Positions 5,977-6,808 of a stretch of 6,808 nucleotides of DNA are shown here, one piece after another. The position numbers and the translations under genes were made by a program. Numbering within the stretch: position 1 is the first letter of the stretch; every line of letters begins with the position of its first letter. Under the pieces are notes generated by a model. It was not told the origin of the DNA. It did not search any database and saw nothing but the letters and a program-made list of their open reading frames with translations. The DNA is from an uncultured Eubacteriaceae bacterium (GTDB lineage Bacteria > Bacillota > Clostridia > Eubacteriales > Eubacteriaceae), in assembly GCA_947625585.1 (NCBI GenBank), contig CANQOZ010000066.1, forward strand, positions 1 through 6,808. The letters are read 5' to 3'.

Positions 5977-6672
5977 ATGAGTGATGATTTATTAGATAAA
6001 ACAATTAATTTGGATTCAAAACAAGATATTGTCGAGAAATATTTAAATCAGGTTAAAGATCAAGATGAAATTGAAGAAATTGTTGATAAAGCACTTGAAG
6101 TGTTTTATGAAAACTTTCAAAATCTAAATTTTGATTTAAATGAGTATTATGATTTGGAGATAGACGAATATAGTTTTAATTATTTAGAAGGTGATTCGGA
6201 TATAGCTCAACGCTTAAAAGATGCTATAGGCGATTTGGATTTTCAAATCGATTTTGATTATCGAACTGAAGTTCAAGAATATTCGAATCCTTATACATCC
6301 GATGTTAAAGAATTTAAGATAGTCAAAATATTAGATAGCTTTAATTTTGATAATTATGAACTAGATTTACCTAATTATCTTGTTTTTAGATTAGTTCCTA
6401 AGAATAATAAATTACCGATTGGTGAACTTGTTTATTTTTTCGTTTATAGTGAAAATAAAATTTTAGTATTTGAAATATACTTCTTGTTTGTTCGTGATGG
6501 AAAAGGTGGCTATAAAGAGATTAGAAGATCATTTGAAAATTACGAGATTATTTCTTACGATAATCTTAAAGAATCTAAAAAATTTTCAAAAGTAAACTTA
6601 ATAGAAAAACTAGTTGATTTAGAAAATTTCATAACAGATTATATGATTAGTAATTATATATTTGGAGAATAA
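5977..6672 (+). CDS. Acidic hypothetical protein, no recognised family
   Basis: This 231-residue protein is preceded by AAGGTGA (5964-5970) 6 bases before its ATG, a good ribosome site. I recognise no domain. It has no signal peptide; a hydrophobic, aromatic-rich stretch (about 149-172) is broken by charged residues and reads as buried beta strands rather than a membrane helix. About 50 residues are Asp or Glu, and the first 100 hold 29 acidic against 8 basic. Cys, His and Trp are wholly absent, which argues against a metal site or thiol chemistry. The N-terminal third looks helical and acidic, the middle (about 110-175) alternates hydrophobic and polar residues as a beta sheet would, and the end (200-231) looks helical. 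It stands alone between two terminators, and by eye its DNA is more AT-rich than fprA. A small cytosolic binding or immunity-type protein is possible, but nothing in the sequence shows it. Confidence 0.8.
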   Translation: MSDDLLDKTINLDSKQDIVEKYLNQVKDQDEIEEIVDKALEVFYENFQNLNFDLNEYYDLEIDEYSFNYLEGDSDIAQRLKDAIGDLDFQIDFDYRTEVQEYSNPYTSDVKEFKIVKILDSFNFDNYELDLPNYLVFRLVPKNNKLPIGELVYFFVYSENKILVFEIYFLFVRDGKGGYKEIRRSFENYEIISYDNLKESKKFSKVNLIEKLVDLENFITDYMISNYIFGE

Positions 6673-6739
6673 TTTTAATAGTATTTCCATTTTATTTTTT
6701 GAAAATAGCAATTTAGAATCTTTTAAATGAAGATCTAAA

Positions 6740-6771
6740 AAGAGGTTCTCTCCATTTAGAGAAAACCTCTT
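6740..6771 (-). terminator. Hairpin, intrinsic terminator best oriented for the minus strand
   Basis: AAGAGGTT (6740-6747) pairs with AACCTCTT (6764-6771); CTCT (6748-6751) then pairs with AGAG (6758-6761), leaving a two-A bulge and a 6-base loop. Read on the minus strand the stem runs straight into a T run (the A run at 6737-6740), as in an intrinsic terminator. On the plus strand the T-rich stretch begins several bases later (6778-6787), so it may also stop the acidic orphan gene, less typically. The remainder of 6673-6808 holds no gene I can support. Confidence 0.7.
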
Positions 6772-6808
6772 GTAAAATTTATTTTTTAAAAAACAGAATA
6801 AAATACAA

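Noticed and set aside
1..6808. CRISPR array, insertion sequence, tRNA, or recoded TGA
   Set aside because: I saw no regularly spaced repeats, no transposase or terminal inverted repeats and no tRNA cloverleaf; TGA acts as a stop in two coupled genes while Trp is TGG.

Overview
The window reads as chromosomal DNA from a low-GC Gram-positive bacterium (Bacillota or a close relative). It is AT-rich, Shine-Dalgarno-type ribosome sites precede several genes, and the code is standard: TGA is used as a stop and Trp is TGG. A lipoprotein and a GH25 cell-wall hydrolase point to a walled, single-membrane cell. A flavodiiron protein suggests an anaerobic or microaerophilic, fermentative life. The genus cannot be read from the sequence.

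Layout. Positions 1-948 (+) are the 3' two thirds of der, the ribosome-assembly GTPase. It ends in a GC-rich hairpin that overlaps its stop codon and is shared with a convergent operon. That operon runs on the minus strand from 3354 down to 963: a PepD-like M20 peptidase homologue, a 57-residue ORF of unknown function, and a membrane-anchored GH25 muramidase. Both junctions are 4-base ATGA overlaps, so the three are probably translationally coupled. The PepD-like protein is full length but has lost several residues that PepD enzymes need, so it is probably not an active dipeptidase.

From a 49-bp divergent spacer, a plus-strand pair begins: a lipoprotein with a low-complexity Ser/Thr/Asn linker and a small beta-rich domain (3404-3940), then a six-helix membrane protein (3944-4585). 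The two lie in the same frame, separated only by TAA-GGA. A 75-bp regulatory spacer with a cre-like site and an AT-rich palindrome precedes fprA (4661-5854), a complete flavodiiron protein with all diiron ligands visible, closed by a clear intrinsic terminator. Last is an orphan acidic protein (5977-6672) with its own promoter-like region and an inverted repeat in its leader. The window ends with a hairpin whose T-run lies on the minus strand, suggesting a convergent gene just beyond the right edge.

The genes do not form one pathway. Der is housekeeping, FprA detoxifies O2 or NO, and the operon at 963-3354 and the lipoprotein/membrane pair look like envelope-related accessory functions. I saw no mobile element, CRISPR array, tRNA or rRNA. 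The least ordinary parts are the degraded but intact PepD homologue with its tiny coupled partner, and the orphan acidic protein.
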